Origin: Trichobilharzia szidati | Lineage: Eukaryota; Platyhelminthes; Trematoda; Strigeidida; Schistosomatidae | DNA: 64,000 nt | Direction of reading: 5' to 3' | Assembly: GCA_944472155.2 (NCBI GenBank) | Contig: OX235271.1 | Coordinates: 104,111,256 to 104,175,255 of the forward strand | In this document: piece by piece, positions 11,939 to 22,205 of the stretch | How the letters are laid out: every line of letters starts with the position of its first letter | Numbering within the stretch: the stretch's first letter is position 1 | Position numbers and translations under genes: made by a program | The notes under the pieces: model-generated | What the model was told of the DNA's origin: nothing | Databases searched by the model: none | The model's input: only the letters and a program-made list of their open reading frames with translations

Positions 11939-11980
11939 CTATTTGGGATAGCTACAGTTTTTTAAACTCATACTGATTTA

Positions 11981-12590
11981 CAACATAGCGCGACCATTTC
12001 GCAATGTCTTCTTCGATGAGTTACTGCCACATCTTCAACCTGCTGTACCCCACTGGTCACGGCTTCCCACTAGAACCCCAAGATAACTGCCTGAGTAGGG
12101 CCAGTCACTAGTGGGCATCAGATGAAATCCTCCATGCAATCAAACGAAAATCCCTACAAAAATAATACTTGAAAATTCATCTGATGCTCACTAGTGACTG
12201 GCCCCATTCAGACAGTTAATCTGGGGTTCTAGTGGGAAGCCGTGACCAGTAGGGTACAGCAGGTTGAAGATGAGGCAGTAACTCATCGAAGAAGACATTG
12301 CGAAATGGTCGCGCTATGTCGTGAATTGGCAGGAGTTAGAATTCATAGTCTGGCCATTGGATCGAGTCCCAGTGGCTCAATGGTATACGAGCTCGCTTTG
12401 TAACCAGAAGGTCCTCCTTTCGAACCCCGGTGGGTGCGTACCTATGAAGAGTCCCAAACTAAGACGAAACAGCTGTCCAGTATTCCAGGTTTCCTAATGG
12501 TTCTTTAACTGATATCAGCTCATGATGAAATCCTCCATGCAATCAAACAAAAATCGCTACAAAACCAATACCTGAAAATTCATACTGATT
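11981..12590. mobile_element. HH-2 insertion with inverted 5' part and 12-bp TSD
   Basis: Flanked by the direct repeat 'catactgattta' (11969-11980 and 12591-12602). The left part (11981-12120) is HH-2 body in reverse. The right part (12121-12590) is plus strand and covers more than one unit junction: tail (aatcctccatgcaatc), body, tRNA-like head (near 12367-12440), ribozyme, and tail again. The ribozyme keeps GAAA and GUC but has A at C3. One TSD around both parts argues for a single insertion event. Confidence 0.8.
12438..12486 (+). ncRNA. Hammerhead motif, HH-2, defective core
   Basis: Type I hammerhead layout: stem I partner, core strand 'tatgaag' where CUGAAGA is expected (C3 is A), stem II 'gtcccaaactaagac' (one mismatch), GAAA, palindromic stem III 'acagctgt', cleavage C at 12477. 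The C3 change should prevent cleavage. Confidence 0.6.
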
Positions 12591-12873
12591 TAACTAGACA
12601 ATTTTTAAAGTTGACACATATTATGTAGATACCTACAACATTTGAACCAGTTGCTTACAAGTTAGTGTTTACCCTGCTGAAGTGAAATCGAAACCTAATC
12701 ATTAGTTGGTTCTCGCAACTCAATCAGTAGGGCATTATGCTGGAAACTGATGTTCGCCGGTTAAAATTCTGCCACTGTCTAAATAGATTTTAGTATCAGT
12801 GATATGAAAGTATTTTTTAGATGATTTCATTCAACTTCATACAAACTAAAACACCCGTAGTATAAAATAGAAA

Positions 12874-13105
12874 CCTGCAGTGGTGGTTCAGTGGTAGAAC
12901 GCTCACCACAAACGCACATGGTATGGGGTTCGATTCCAGACCGATGGACTCTAAAAACAAGTCTAGCCTATTGTAAGCCTGGAAAAGAGGGAATGTTGGT
13001 CTAGAAACCATTATCCCGTAAAACAACACGACCGTTACTGAAACCTCATGGCTTGAAGCTTGAAGCCCTATGTTCCTCTCATAACGGAAAGAAATATAAA
13101 TAATA
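12874..13105 (+). mobile_element. tRNA-derived SINE with 12-bp TSD
   Basis: Flanked by 'ataaaatagaaa' (12862-12873 and 13106-13117). tRNA-like head (ggtggttcagtggtagaac; box B 'ggttcgattcc' near 12929), middle block, then 'gcttgaagccctatgttcc' and an AT-rich tail. Full length at 232 bp. Confidence 0.85.
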
Positions 13106-13374
13106 ATAAAATAGAAATTGTGCACAATTTCACGAACTTGACGATAATAAACATATTTCAAATGTATGAATTAGAAAGTCTTTATGATTCTTTTTCAAGT
13201 CGATCACAGAATTTCCATTGAAATGATTCATCAACAGTGAACCTTGTAACAACCGTTACATTCTTAATTGCTTAATGTGGTGGATTTCCGATATTAAAAC
13301 GCCAACTTCATTCAGAGTAGTCAGTTTCTCTGGTTGATATACTTAGTACCAAACAATTCTTCCTTTGAAACGAT

Positions 13375-13500
13375 GGATGCTAATTTCCAGCCTCATGGAG
13401 AACATGGTGGGGAATGCAGGCACATCCAGATGACGAGTCTCAAAGAGGACCAAACATTCATCCTTGACTCCATTGTTAGCCATCATCAACCAAATAAATT
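13375..13500 (+). mobile_element. HH-1 (Smalpha-like) fragment
   Basis: Head lost. It has 'aatgcaggcacatccag' followed by ATGACGAG (C3 is A), a stem II remnant (tctcaaagaggac), a mutated GAAA (caaa), 'cattcatccttgactcc' and the tail 'gttagccatcatcaacc'. Confidence 0.6.
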
Positions 13501-13790
13501 GTGCTGAACTATCTACTACGGTGTCAGATGAATTACTTAGACGTTGAAGCTGTCGCTTGCTAGGAAGTTGTGAAAGGTTTTACCGAATTATCTGTCTTAC
13601 CAATCAAAAACCAACTCTGAAAATTACATTCATGTTGATGCATATGGTATATTTTTATGAGCTTGCTGTTTCACATCACAGTTTACCGCACAAGTGATCA
13701 AAATACCGACTTTGTGATTAATTTTCAATAACTGTTTATCTTTTAATTTGACAAATATTATTTAGAAGTTCACAAATTTATTTCTCACAC
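13501..13790. other. No feature recognised
   Basis: AT-rich spacer between an HH-1 scrap and a LINE. Confidence 0.4.
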
Positions 13791-13795
13791 AAAAA

Positions 13796-14665
13796 ACTTG
13801 GAGGATCTGGACTTCGCCGATGATATATGTCTGATTTCCCACAAACTGGAAGATATGCAAGCGAAAACCAACAAGTAGGCAGAAGAAGCATCAAAGATAG
13901 GACTTCAGGTGAACATAGAGAAAACAGAGGCGATGAAGATTCCTGGGCAACACCACCAACAGCAACAGCAACAACAACAGACAATAATCAGCATAATTGG
14001 GAGGAACCTGAAAGAAACGACCTCTTTTACCTACCCTGCCTGGGAAGCATCGTTTCAACTGCAGGAGGACGGAACTGACGAGGATATCAAAGCAACAATC
14101 GGGAAAGCAAGACAAGCTTTCATTACTCTCAAGTCTGTGTGGAGGTCAACAACACTCACCATCAAAAATAAGATCCGGATTTTCAACTCCAATGTGAAGT
14201 CAGTGCTACTCTCTATACGGATCAGAGACTTGCACTGCGCGTCATAAAGAGCATCTCAAACAAACTACAGACCTTCATCAACAGCCAGTTGTCTTCGCTC
14301 AATACTCACGATCAGATGACCGGCCAGAAAAGATCAGTAACAGGTATTTTTGGGAGAGAACCAACCAGGAACCGATTGTGAAACAAATAGGTAGGAAGAA
14401 ATGGAGATGGATTGGCTGGCCATACCCTGAGAAAACCATTAAAAGTGACATCCCATGACAGGCCGTCGAGTGGAACCCGAAAGGGAAGTGGCGAGTTGGT
14501 TGTCAGTGCAAGGGTGACTTGGAGGAGGTCATGTGAAGAGGAGATGAAAGCGTGTGGGCAGACTTGGAGCCAGATGAAGACTCTAGCAGAGAACCGAATG
14601 CAATAGAGACGCACGGCTGGAACCCTATATTCCTCTAGGAATTAAAGGAAACAATAATAATAATA
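13796..14665 (+). mobile_element. LINE (RTE/SR2-like) 3' half
   Basis: From 13797 a frame reads KNLEDLDFADDICLISHKLE, keeping the RT catalytic FADD. A TAG follows at about 13876, then GLQVNIEKTEAMKI, a Gln-rich stretch (13951-13981), GRNLKE and, in shifted frames, TIGKARQAFITLKSVWRST and NKIRIFNSNVKSVLL. The remaining C-terminal block (KWRWIGWPYPEKTI type) is frameshifted. The 3' end is 'ggaaccctatattcctctagg' with (AAT)n. Inactive: one stop and several frameshifts. Confidence 0.85.
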
Positions 14666-14980
14666 AAACAATATTTGAATACCTTTCTGTTAGAAAATTA
14701 TACCTTATTAAATGACAGTAACCCTAGCAAAATCGATTTACGTTTAAGTGAATTCCTATTTCGTGATAAAAGTCAAAACAACTGTTGAAGTCTCTAATGT
14801 ATTATGTCTGTGCATCAGAATGAAGTTTCAGAAGGAAGTAATACTTCTAAATTACTTCAACAGGCTGCTCAACTGTCATTCGTCAACCACATCATTTTAT
14901 AAAAAGTCAAGAAACATAAGTATATTGACAAAGTTAGGATTAATGGATAATTGAATTACAGCCAAATGATTGAATGGTCA
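14666..14980. other. No feature recognised
   Basis: AT-rich. A 68-codon open frame at 14748-14954 has no recognisable similarity and is not called. Confidence 0.4.
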
Positions 14981-15010
14981 ATGAGTTTGGTCTAGTAATC
15001 TGAAGGCTCA

Positions 15011-15052
15011 ACTGCTGAAGAGTCCCAAACTGGGACGAAACGACCGTCCAGT
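15011..15052 (+). ncRNA. Hammerhead ribozyme candidate, HH-2, intact core
   Basis: All conserved positions are present. Stem I is ACTG/CAGT (15011-15014 with 15049-15052). The core is CTGAAGA (15015-15021). Stem II is GTCCC/GGGAC with a 5-nt loop (15022-15036). GAAA is 15037-15040. Stem III is short (A-U, C-G, G-C), then U16.1 at 15047 and C17 at 15048, so the cleavage triplet is GUC. Weak points are the 4-bp stem I and the tiny stem III loop. Schistosome hammerheads are known for minimal stem III. It lacks an intact box B upstream. Confidence 0.7.
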
Positions 15053-15505
15053 ACTCTTTGGTTTTCAGTGATTTCTAAATTATATTAGTTCGTGACGAAA
15101 TCTACACTGAAATCAATTCAAATCCAAACTAGGATGAAACACCTGTCCAGCACTCCTAGATTTTCCAGTGGTTCTCTAACTGATGTAAGCTCATGATGAA
15201 ATCCTCCATGAAATCAAACAAAATCCCTACAAAACCAATACTTGAAAATTAATCTGATGCTCACTAGCTATTGGCCCTATTCAAGCAGTTAACCTATGGT
15301 TCTAGTCGGAAGCCGTGACCACTACGGTGCAGCAGGTTGGAAGTGTGGCAATAACTCATCGAAGAAGACATTGCGAAATGGTCGCGCTATGTCGTGAATT
15401 GGCAGAAGTTAGAATTAAAGGATCATTTGAACCGGGTCCCAGTGGCTCAATGGTCTATGAGCTCGCCTTGTAACCAGAAGGTCCTGGTTTCGAATCCCGG
15501 AGGGT

Positions 15506-15555
15506 GCTTACTGCTGAAGGGTCCCAAACTAGGACGAAATAGCTGTCCAGTACTC
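15506..15555 (+). ncRNA. Hammerhead motif, HH-2, A9 mutated
   Basis: Stem I strands 'ttactg' and 'cagtac', core CTGAAGG (A9 is G), stem II gtcc/ggac, GAAA, stem III 'tagctgt', cleavage C at 15547. The A9 change makes activity doubtful. Confidence 0.6.
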
Positions 15556-15649
15556 CCAGGTTTTCCAATGGTTCTCTAACTGATGTCAGCTCATGATGAA
15601 ATCCTCCATGCAATCAAACAAAATCCCTACAAAAAAACACCATAATCTA

Positions 15650-16390
15650 AATATCAATGTCCACCTCATTAATGGCTACTGGATACATGTCCTGAAGCTG
15701 TACTAAGAAGTCATCAACACTGAGATCAACCATATCAAGGTGAAGTGAATATTAATCGAAGAAATCATTATATCCTCTGCTAAGCCAACTGTATTTTATA
15801 CATCATGTGACATATCTTCATTTTGATTGGTTGGTTGAACACAGTCGGAAAACAATTTTTCTTTTTTTTTTAATGTTTGGCAAAATAAATCTAGTCTGAG
15901 ATTATCATATGAGGAGACAGAAGTGTGGAAAAACAAATAACTTACAAATACAACATTTTTAAAATCTTTTTATTTAACGGAGAGACGAAAAGTGATAAAG
16001 TTAAGAGTTAAAACATCATCAAATCAGCTGATTCTGTGTACTCACATAGATTATATTCATGTGATTCTAAAGTAGGAGACAAAAATACAACAGCCGAAAA
16101 AAAAACAATATTATTGCCAGACATAATGGTGTAAATAAAATAAAATAGATAAATAAGCAAAATTATTTGCCAGTTTCATGAATTAGCATCAGTGTGAAAA
16201 CTATGTGAAGGCTACCTACCCTTCATAGTTTGATCTATTTTTAGTTACATCTCTATTTGTACTCATCTCGCACAAAAAAGCCGGTTGTCTGGTTTAGTTT
16301 TGTAGGAAAAGAAAATGTCTAGATTATGAGTAAAAAATAACCGCCAGACAAACTATACATTTGATGATGGTATTGTAGTACTTGAAAAAG
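15650..16390. other. No gene recognised
   Basis: AT-rich DNA with T and A runs near 15860 and 16098. No repeat match. Confidence 0.45.
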
Positions 16391-16407
16391 ATACACACGT
16401 TGAGTGT

Positions 16408-16639
16408 TTTTTTTATTCCTTCACGTTCCCAGTGGAACATAGGGCTTCAAGCTAGAGGCATTAAGTTTCTGTAGCAGTGTTTATTTTTACAGGATGGGGT
16501 TTCTAGCCTCATGCCCAACCTTTCCTCTTTACCAGCTTTTATTTCTGGCTTAGAGAGGTAGAGGAGTGCGTCGGCCGGGGATCGAACCCCGGATCATGTG
16601 CATGGTCGGCGAGCGTCCTAACCGCTATGCCACCGACGC
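16408..16639 (-). mobile_element. tRNA-derived SINE, full length with 13-bp TSD
   Basis: Flanked by 'acacgttgagtgt' (16395-16407 and 16640-16652). In minus orientation a tRNA-like head starts with GCGTCGG and closes with CCGACGC (7-bp acceptor-like stem). Box A is TGGCATAGCGG and box B GGTTCGATCCC. The middle block, the LINE-like tail 'gcttgaagccctatgttcc' and a poly(A)-like run follow. It is the cleanest SINE copy in the window and probably young. Confidence 0.92.
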
Positions 16640-16907
16640 ACACGTTGAGTGTAATTAGTTAGAAAAATACTCAAAACAATGTATCATAACACTCTGATGC
16701 ATAAATGTGCTAAAGTGTGTAGCTAATCTCTAACTCACCGGCTGAAAGTCAGTGATTGAATTTCTTCAGGCACAATTGCAATAAATATGCCAGGAAAATG
16801 TTACTTTTATGCTTTCCTCATCAATGATACTGACTTCTTTTTTTTTAAATTTCATATTGTTGAGGATTTTGAGTGTCATTAAATGTAAGGATGCTTTTTA
16901 TCGTCCT

Positions 16908-17048
16908 AGGGTGATATGGAGGAGATCGCGTGGGGAGGAGGAGATGAGAGATTATTGGCTAACCAGCTAAAGATGACAGCAGGGAATAGAACAAAGTGGA
17001 GATGTGTTGTTGAAGCTGTATGTTCCACTCGGAACCCAATGGAGTAAT
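16908..17048 (+). mobile_element. LINE 3' end fragment
   Basis: 'gggtgatatggaggagatcgc', 'aggagatgagagattat' and 'gaatagaacaaagtggagatg' followed by 'gttgaagctgtatgttcc' match the last 140 bp or so of the LINE. Only the extreme C-terminus is covered. Confidence 0.75.
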
Positions 17049-17079
17049 TTTTACTAATAAATCATTTTTGATGTTTTGT

Positions 17080-17215
17080 CTTCTTTGATAAAAGGCACCC
17101 ATTGAGAATTTCAAAAGACCGATCACAGAACAAATAGTATTCTTTTCGATAACTTCTTCATTAAGTTCTACAGTTATATATCCATAATTAATTAAAGAAT
17201 TATTGGTACTGACAA
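17080..17215 (-). mobile_element. PLE 3' UTR fragment, diverged lineage
   Basis: Read minus, it contains 'ataactgtagaacttaatga', 'agaagttatcgaaaagaata' and 'tttgttctg', a diverged version of the PLE 3' UTR block at 17.96-18.02 k and 61.35-61.41 k. Confidence 0.6.
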
Positions 17216-17384
17216 TACCACTGTTTTTCAACATACCATCGAATCATTGACACCAAAATTCCAAAAGTTGTATAGAAATAGATTATATTTCAAAACATGT
17301 GTATGTTATAATATGCAAAAATGTAACACGAAATAGAACACCGGTGTTCTAAAGTGAATGATGATGATCCTGATGAATAAGAAC

Positions 17385-18030
17385 GACCGATGGTGCTATC
17401 TCGACTGAAAGATGAAGTACCTAGACTAGCCACTTCTGATTGTATCTACCAATTCAACTGCGCTTGTGGTGGAGCGAGTTATATTGGCCGTTGCTCTAGG
17501 AACTTGATTTTTCGTGCTCGAGAACATCTCCCACTATAGCTAAGTAAAGGTGTAGTTAAAACCATTAACAGTTCGATATTGGACCATCTGGTGCAAACCG
17601 GTCACAAAGCCAGCGTGGAAGAATCCTTCTCTATAATCTACAGGGTGCCTAATAAATTGCCAAAATCATCGAAGCACCACATGCTCCAAACAGCAGAGGC
17701 TATTGCAATTCGCCTCAAACAACCAGTGCTCTGTGTTCAAAAGAAACAAGTCCAGCCCCTACTACTGCCCCTGGCCTTCAGTAGAGACTATAAACTCATG
17801 AATTTGTAATATTATCTTTCCTAATTTTTCTGACATTCAGCTTATTTTATGTTGATGCTATTGAGCTGTAATCTATCAATATTATTGATCTGATGTTATT
17901 TAAACAGCAACATTAATGTTGTTCATAACACTGGTTCATTCATTCACTATAATGTATATATAACTGTAGAGCCTGATGATGAAGTTATCGAAAAGAGTAC
18001 TCTTTGTTCAGTATCCATTCTTTTGAATAA
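17385..18030 (+). mobile_element. Penelope-like element, 5'-truncated C-terminus and 3' UTR
   Basis: Nearly identical to the end of the element at 59.8-61.4 k. It reads PMVLSRLKDEVPRLATSDC and YQFNCACGG, then ASYIGRCSRNLIFRAREHLP (the GIY-YIG-type domain), then MDHLVQTGHKASVEESFSII and a C-terminus ending SRDYKLMNL (stop at 17807). A stop sits after HLPL (17537) and a 3-bp insertion in GGA. The 3' UTR to about 18030 includes the conserved block near 17969. The RT domain is absent, so this is a dead truncated copy. Confidence 0.88.
17969..18009 (+). ncRNA. Hammerhead-like motif in PLE 3' UTR
   Basis: Stem I GAGC/GTTC (17969-17972 with 18006-18009), core CTGATGA (17973-17979), GAAA (17990-17993), palindromic stem III (agag/ctct), U16.1 and a U at position 17. 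The segment that should be stem II (tgaagttatc) pairs poorly, so it is only hammerhead-like. PLEs are known to carry hammerheads, which is why it is recorded. Confidence 0.35.
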
Positions 18031-19868
18031 GAAGGAATATAGAGCAATGAATTGTCATGACTAATGTTCATTATAAATTCTGTTCATATTGATTATAAAC
18101 TTCATATTACATGAATGATAATTAATCAAACTACTTTTAATGCGGCGTAATATTTTCATCTTGACACAAAGTAAATGGCTTAAATCTAAGCGAGTGCATC
18201 AGGCTTCTAATAGCAACAAAAATCGTCTTGTAAAAGAAATCAGGTTTGATATCAGAAGGAAAAAAAAGGTAGGTGAATGGGTGGGTGGATAGGAGGAAGA
18301 AAATCTCATATTACTTATTTTTATAATAAGTGAAATAGCACTCACCTTTTCGGGTAAATAGGGGAAACCTAGCCTCAACTCTATTAGATCTTATAGTTTA
18401 GTCATCAGGGTGGCAGGTTGATTTTAATACATTCATGAACCAGGTTATTAGCTGACTGATTGTCCAGTAATTGATAAGAACAGTGAAGGATTTCATCATA
18501 GGCATTCACAAGGTGTGAAATAAAAAGACGAAAGCCATAAACCATAGTGGCGAGGTAGTGTGTGTGTGTTCAGTGTCTAAGCCATAAGATTACGTCTTGT
18601 TTTACTAGATGTCTTCTTGATAAAACTAGGAGGATACTTTGAAGAAAGCAGTCTGTGAAAATCAAGGGAACTGAAGAGGAGAAAACTGAAAGAAAAAAAT
18701 CAATGATCTTGTTCCATTTTTCTTCTATCTTCTGAATAAGAATTTTCATAATACATATTTACTAAAACACAGGAAAGAAAACTTAACTTCCTAATGAAAA
18801 GGAATTCTTAAACTTTGACTTTGTAAATTGATTATATATATATTTACTTGAAACTATTTTCTGGTCACCATCATATGTATATTTGTATACTAATAGTTTG
18901 TATCTCCCTCGCTTATATTCTTTCTCTACGGGTGGTTAATTGTACGTTTGATGTCAACCGCCAGCTCGTGATTCGAATATATATATATTTGTGTGTAAGT
19001 TTATGTGTGTTCTTAGTGAATGAATAATACTTAAACAATATAGTGAGAGAATAAGTCATAAAAGGAACATGCATGCACGTGAGAGAATGATGTCTTGTAG
19101 AGGAGAGGTGGTCGTGGTGGTGGAGGGTAGTGATAAGCAGGTGGATAGATGATGAGAGATAGTAAAAGAAGATAGACGAGTACAACACCCTAACTAAACT
19201 AGTGAATAGCATAAAAACAATAAGCTTTAGAAATGTAAACACTTACACACACACACAAAATAATAAATAGATAATTGAAATGATAAATAAGTATAAAAAC
19301 AAAAAATAAATAAATAAAATAATAAAGTGTAGATACCGCGCACATGAACTCATAATCGTAAATAGCAATCTTAACTGACCTTATTTTCGGTCGAAATACT
19401 AAATTTTTCTACTTGTGTTATTATTCTTTCTTTTTTTATGCATTTAATCTAAAGTATTCATCAGTAATTTTATCAGGTATTTTTATGAAGTTATTTAGTT
19501 GTGAGTACTTCACTTCATGGATTAATATGTTGTTTTTTTTCAACAATAAATCGCATCTTTTTTTCCTGAGGGTTTATGACTGTTTGACGGCTGCACACCT
19601 ATATGATGAAGGTCAAAATGTGTTGTATAGATACCTTGTGCAGATGTAATAGAAATCTAAGTGTGAATATAAGACTGTGTGTCAGTTTGATTTATAGTAG
19701 TACTAGTTATCAGGAAATATTTGCTTCATGACCGGAGTAGGACAACCAACAATACAATAATAGATATACCTTACTTGAATAAACAGGTATAGTCAGCATA
19801 GCTCAGTCAGCTGATTGTATTGTACTCTGTTATCAGTATACACAATCATTCCTCGTTTATGATACTGT
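18031..19868. other. No gene recognised
   Basis: AT-rich. Simple sequence near 18836 (TA), 18963-18972 (TA) and 19243-19256 (AC). The antisense frame at 18913-19242 is low-complexity. Confidence 0.5.
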
Positions 19869-19880
19869 AGATCTATAAGA

Positions 19881-20078
19881 GCGTTGGTAGTTCAGCGGTA
19901 GAGTGCTGGCCGATGCACTGCTTTACCCTACTTAGCTGGTTATAATCCCAACAAATAGGGAAGGTTGCGAGTGAGGCTAGCAACATCACCCCTTAGGAAA
20001 GACCACTGCTACTGAAACTTCAGAGAGAAAGCTTGAAGCCCAATGTTCCACTGGGACGTCAAAGGAATTTTTAAAAAA
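19881..20078 (+). mobile_element. tRNA-derived SINE, degenerate
   Basis: Near-perfect 12-bp direct repeats flank it (agatctataaga at 19869, agatctaaaaga at 20079). Box A-like 'ggtagttcagcggtagag' is present but part of the head with box B is deleted. The middle block and the tail 'gcttgaagcccaatgttcc' remain. Confidence 0.8.
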
Positions 20079-20184
20079 GATCTAAAAGAAATCTATTTTC
20101 CACAGTTTTATACCCTCCATAAAATACTTTAATGGAGCGAAGAGATACCATATTTGATGATATTAGATGGTTGGAGGCAATCGA

Positions 20185-20240
20185 CAGGAAGCTTCGGACC
20201 TAGGTTTCGTACTAGTTGGCACACGTCACAAAGGCGTATC
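20185..20240 (-). ncRNA. Hammerhead motif, HH-3, degenerate
   Basis: Minus strand: core 'gtgacgt' in place of CUGACGA, stem II gtgcc/agtac, GAAA kept, palindromic stem III 'acctaggt', cleavage C opposite 20197. Core mutations make activity unlikely. Confidence 0.6.
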
Positions 20241-20524
20241 TGCAACCTTGAAGGAACTCATGTCCCCTCTGAGATTCGAAGCCGCGTCACCCAGTGCTGC
20301 AGTCAGAGACGTTACCACTGAGTTATTCGGGCTCACGATTGACCTCCTGTAGGACTGTAGTGGATATTTTGATTTGACACTAGTAACTAGTGTGATGTGT
20401 CTAGTCCTCTCTTTGGTGCAGACTGAATTCTATCAGTCAGGTTGTAATGTGGCCACCATTCTAGGTAGCTTGCCATCACGGTGCACATTGATTTGATGAT
20501 ATTAGATGGTTGGAGGCAATCGGC

Positions 20525-20585
20525 AGGAAGCCTTGTCTGACCTAGGTTTCGTGCTAGTTGGCACTCATCAGTCAGAAAGGCGTAT
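20525..20585 (-). ncRNA. Hammerhead motif, HH-3, with 4-nt core insertion
   Basis: CTGATGAG, stem II GTGC/GCAC with loop 'caacta', GAAA and stem III 'acctaggt' are all present. Four extra bases (CTGA duplicated) sit between stem I and the core, and stem I (gcctt/aaggc) is separated from it by unpaired bases. Probably inactive as drawn. Confidence 0.6.
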
Positions 20586-20802
20586 CTGCAACCTTGAAGG
20601 AACTCATGTCCCTTCTGAGATTCGAACCCACTTCCTGCCGATTGCCTCCAACTATCTAATATCATCAAATCAATGTGCACCGTGATGGCGAGCTACCTAG
20701 AATGGTGGCCACATTACAACCTGACTGACAGAATTCAGTCTGCACCAAAGAGAGGACTATACACATCACACTAGTTACTAGTGTCAAATCAAGATACCAT
20801 AT

Positions 20803-21001
20803 CTATCACCGTAATAATTTAACTAGCAGTATGACTATTTAGGGTTGCTTAGTTACATCACTCCTCTTTATCTTTACCTTCAACGTTATTTTGGAAACAA
20901 GTTTAGTAAATGTTTATGTTGATATATGAAAACTAAATTCTCTAAACTTCAGACAATATTCAGACTCAATAAATACAATTGAATTTGCGGAAGGTCAGTA
21001 T

Positions 21002-21037
<36 letters not shown>

Positions 21038-21370
21038 TGTTTTGTATCGTCGGCGTGCAAAATATTTTTACAGTATTGAAATGCAGCATATTCTATCATT
21101 TCGATTCCAGCTACGGTAAAATGGATTCCAAGGTCTGGTAACCAGTGTCCAGATAAAATGTAGATTATTTTCCCGTAAGTGAGATTACTTCTAAACACTG
21201 TCTTTTATGGCTTAAACATGTGTAGTTTTTATATCATTCATTGTTTGCTAGCTCGACAGATAGCAGGTTTAGCATAAACTGGTGCTAGTTTTCATTATGA
21301 TGATACATAGTGAGACATTACACTTTCTAATTTCAAGTTTGATCAGAGATTGATATCAGTCACAGAAGCA
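20803..21370. repeat. Gap with (TA)n microsatellite
   Basis: No gene. (TA)n at 21005-21033. Confidence 0.7.
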
Positions 21371-21374
21371 TTGA

Positions 21375-21725
21375 AAATTACTCTGGTGCTCACTAGTGAC
21401 TGGCTACAAAATGAAGTTGCTTGCAGTTCTAGTGAGAAGTAGGGTTCATCACATCGAGAGTGAGGACAAATACTCGCCAATGACGTTGGCTCGTGGTCGT
21501 ACTAAAACCGCGAACTGGTAAAAGTTGGGACTCATGGGCCACTGAGTTGGATCCCAGTAGCTGAATGGTCTGCGAGCTTTCCTTATGATCAGAAGGTCTC
21601 AGGTTTGAACCCTAGTGGGTGCATACCACTGAGGAGAGTGACAAACAAGGCCGAAATGGTCATCCAGTTTTCCCTGCTGTTTTTCAATGATTCTCTAACT
21701 GATATCAATCCATAATCGGATCCCT
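21375..21725 (+). mobile_element. HH-2 element, full unit
   Basis: Body (ctggtgctcactagtgactgg...gctcgtggtcg), tRNA-like head (cagtagctgaatggtctgcgag; box B 'ggtttgaaccc'), degenerate ribozyme (accactgaggagagtgac...ggccgaaatggtcatccag) and tail. Stem II is lost and C3 cannot be placed with confidence. Confidence 0.72.
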
Positions 21726-21804
21726 ACAGACTAACTCTCTCAAAGTCTTTAATTTCATTCAGTTAATTTGTTTCAAGTTGATTGGTTGGAGGAATTCCTC
21801 ATGA

Positions 21805-22205
21805 GTTGACATCAGCTAGAGAACCACTGGAAAACCTGCAGGTAGTACTGGGCAGCTGTTTCACCAACCTAGTTTAGGACTCTTCAGCAGTACGCACCCA
21901 CTAGGGCTCGAGCCAAGGATCTTCCAGTTACAAGACCAGAGAGCTCGTAGACCATTAATCCACTGGGACCCTATCCCATTGCCAGCCCATGAATTCTAAT
22001 TCCTGCCAATTCATGACATAGCGCGACCACTTCTCAGTGTCTTCTTCGATGAGTTACTGCCCCACCTTCAACCTGCTGCATCCTAGTGGTCACGGTTTCC
22101 GACTAGAACCATAGGTTAACTGCTTGAATAGGGCCAGTAGCTAGTGACCATGAGATTAATTTTCAAGTATTGGTTTTGTGGGAATTTTGTTTGATTGGTA
22201 GGAGT
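21805..22205 (-). mobile_element. HH-2 element, full unit, minus strand
   Basis: About 80 bp from the plus copy in tail-to-tail order. In minus orientation the CTGAAGAG core and GAAA are intact with stem I GTACTG/CAGTAC. Stem II is damaged and the cleavage triplet is GCC instead of GUC, which should block cleavage. Head and body are well kept. Confidence 0.78.

Larger units (their letters stand above)
14965..15645 (+). mobile_element. HH-2 tandem (multimer-derived) block
   Basis: Three ribozyme segments in one orientation: 15011-15052, a 3' half at about 15127-15155, and 15506-15555. The second and third cleavage sites (after 15147 and 15547) are exactly 400 bp apart, giving a unit of 400 bp: post-cleavage tail, 'aatcctccatg...ccctac', body (gatgctcactagctattggcc...gcgctatgtcg), tRNA-like head (15427-15500), ribozyme. 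The first interval is internally deleted (99 bp). Confidence 0.8.
20154..20791. mobile_element. HH-3 dimeric insertion with inverted 5' part and 11-bp TSD
   Basis: Flanked by 'agataccatat' (20143-20153 and 20792-20802). Minus-strand part 20154-20631 holds two ribozyme segments whose cleavage positions (20197/20196 and 20539/20538) are 342 bp apart, a tRNA-like head in reverse (box B 'gattcgaagcc', box A 'ttaccactgagttattc', about 20270-20330) and a full body. Part 20632-20791 is the body again in plus orientation. One TSD encloses all of it, so it inserted once as a more-than-one-unit copy with an inverted 5' end. Confidence 0.88.

Noticed and set aside
16560..16639. tRNA gene (also 40073-40145 and 28134-28205)
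   Set aside because: Box A, box B and acceptor-like pairing are good, but each is followed by the same SINE middle block and LINE-like tail, and TSDs surround the whole unit. They are SINE heads.
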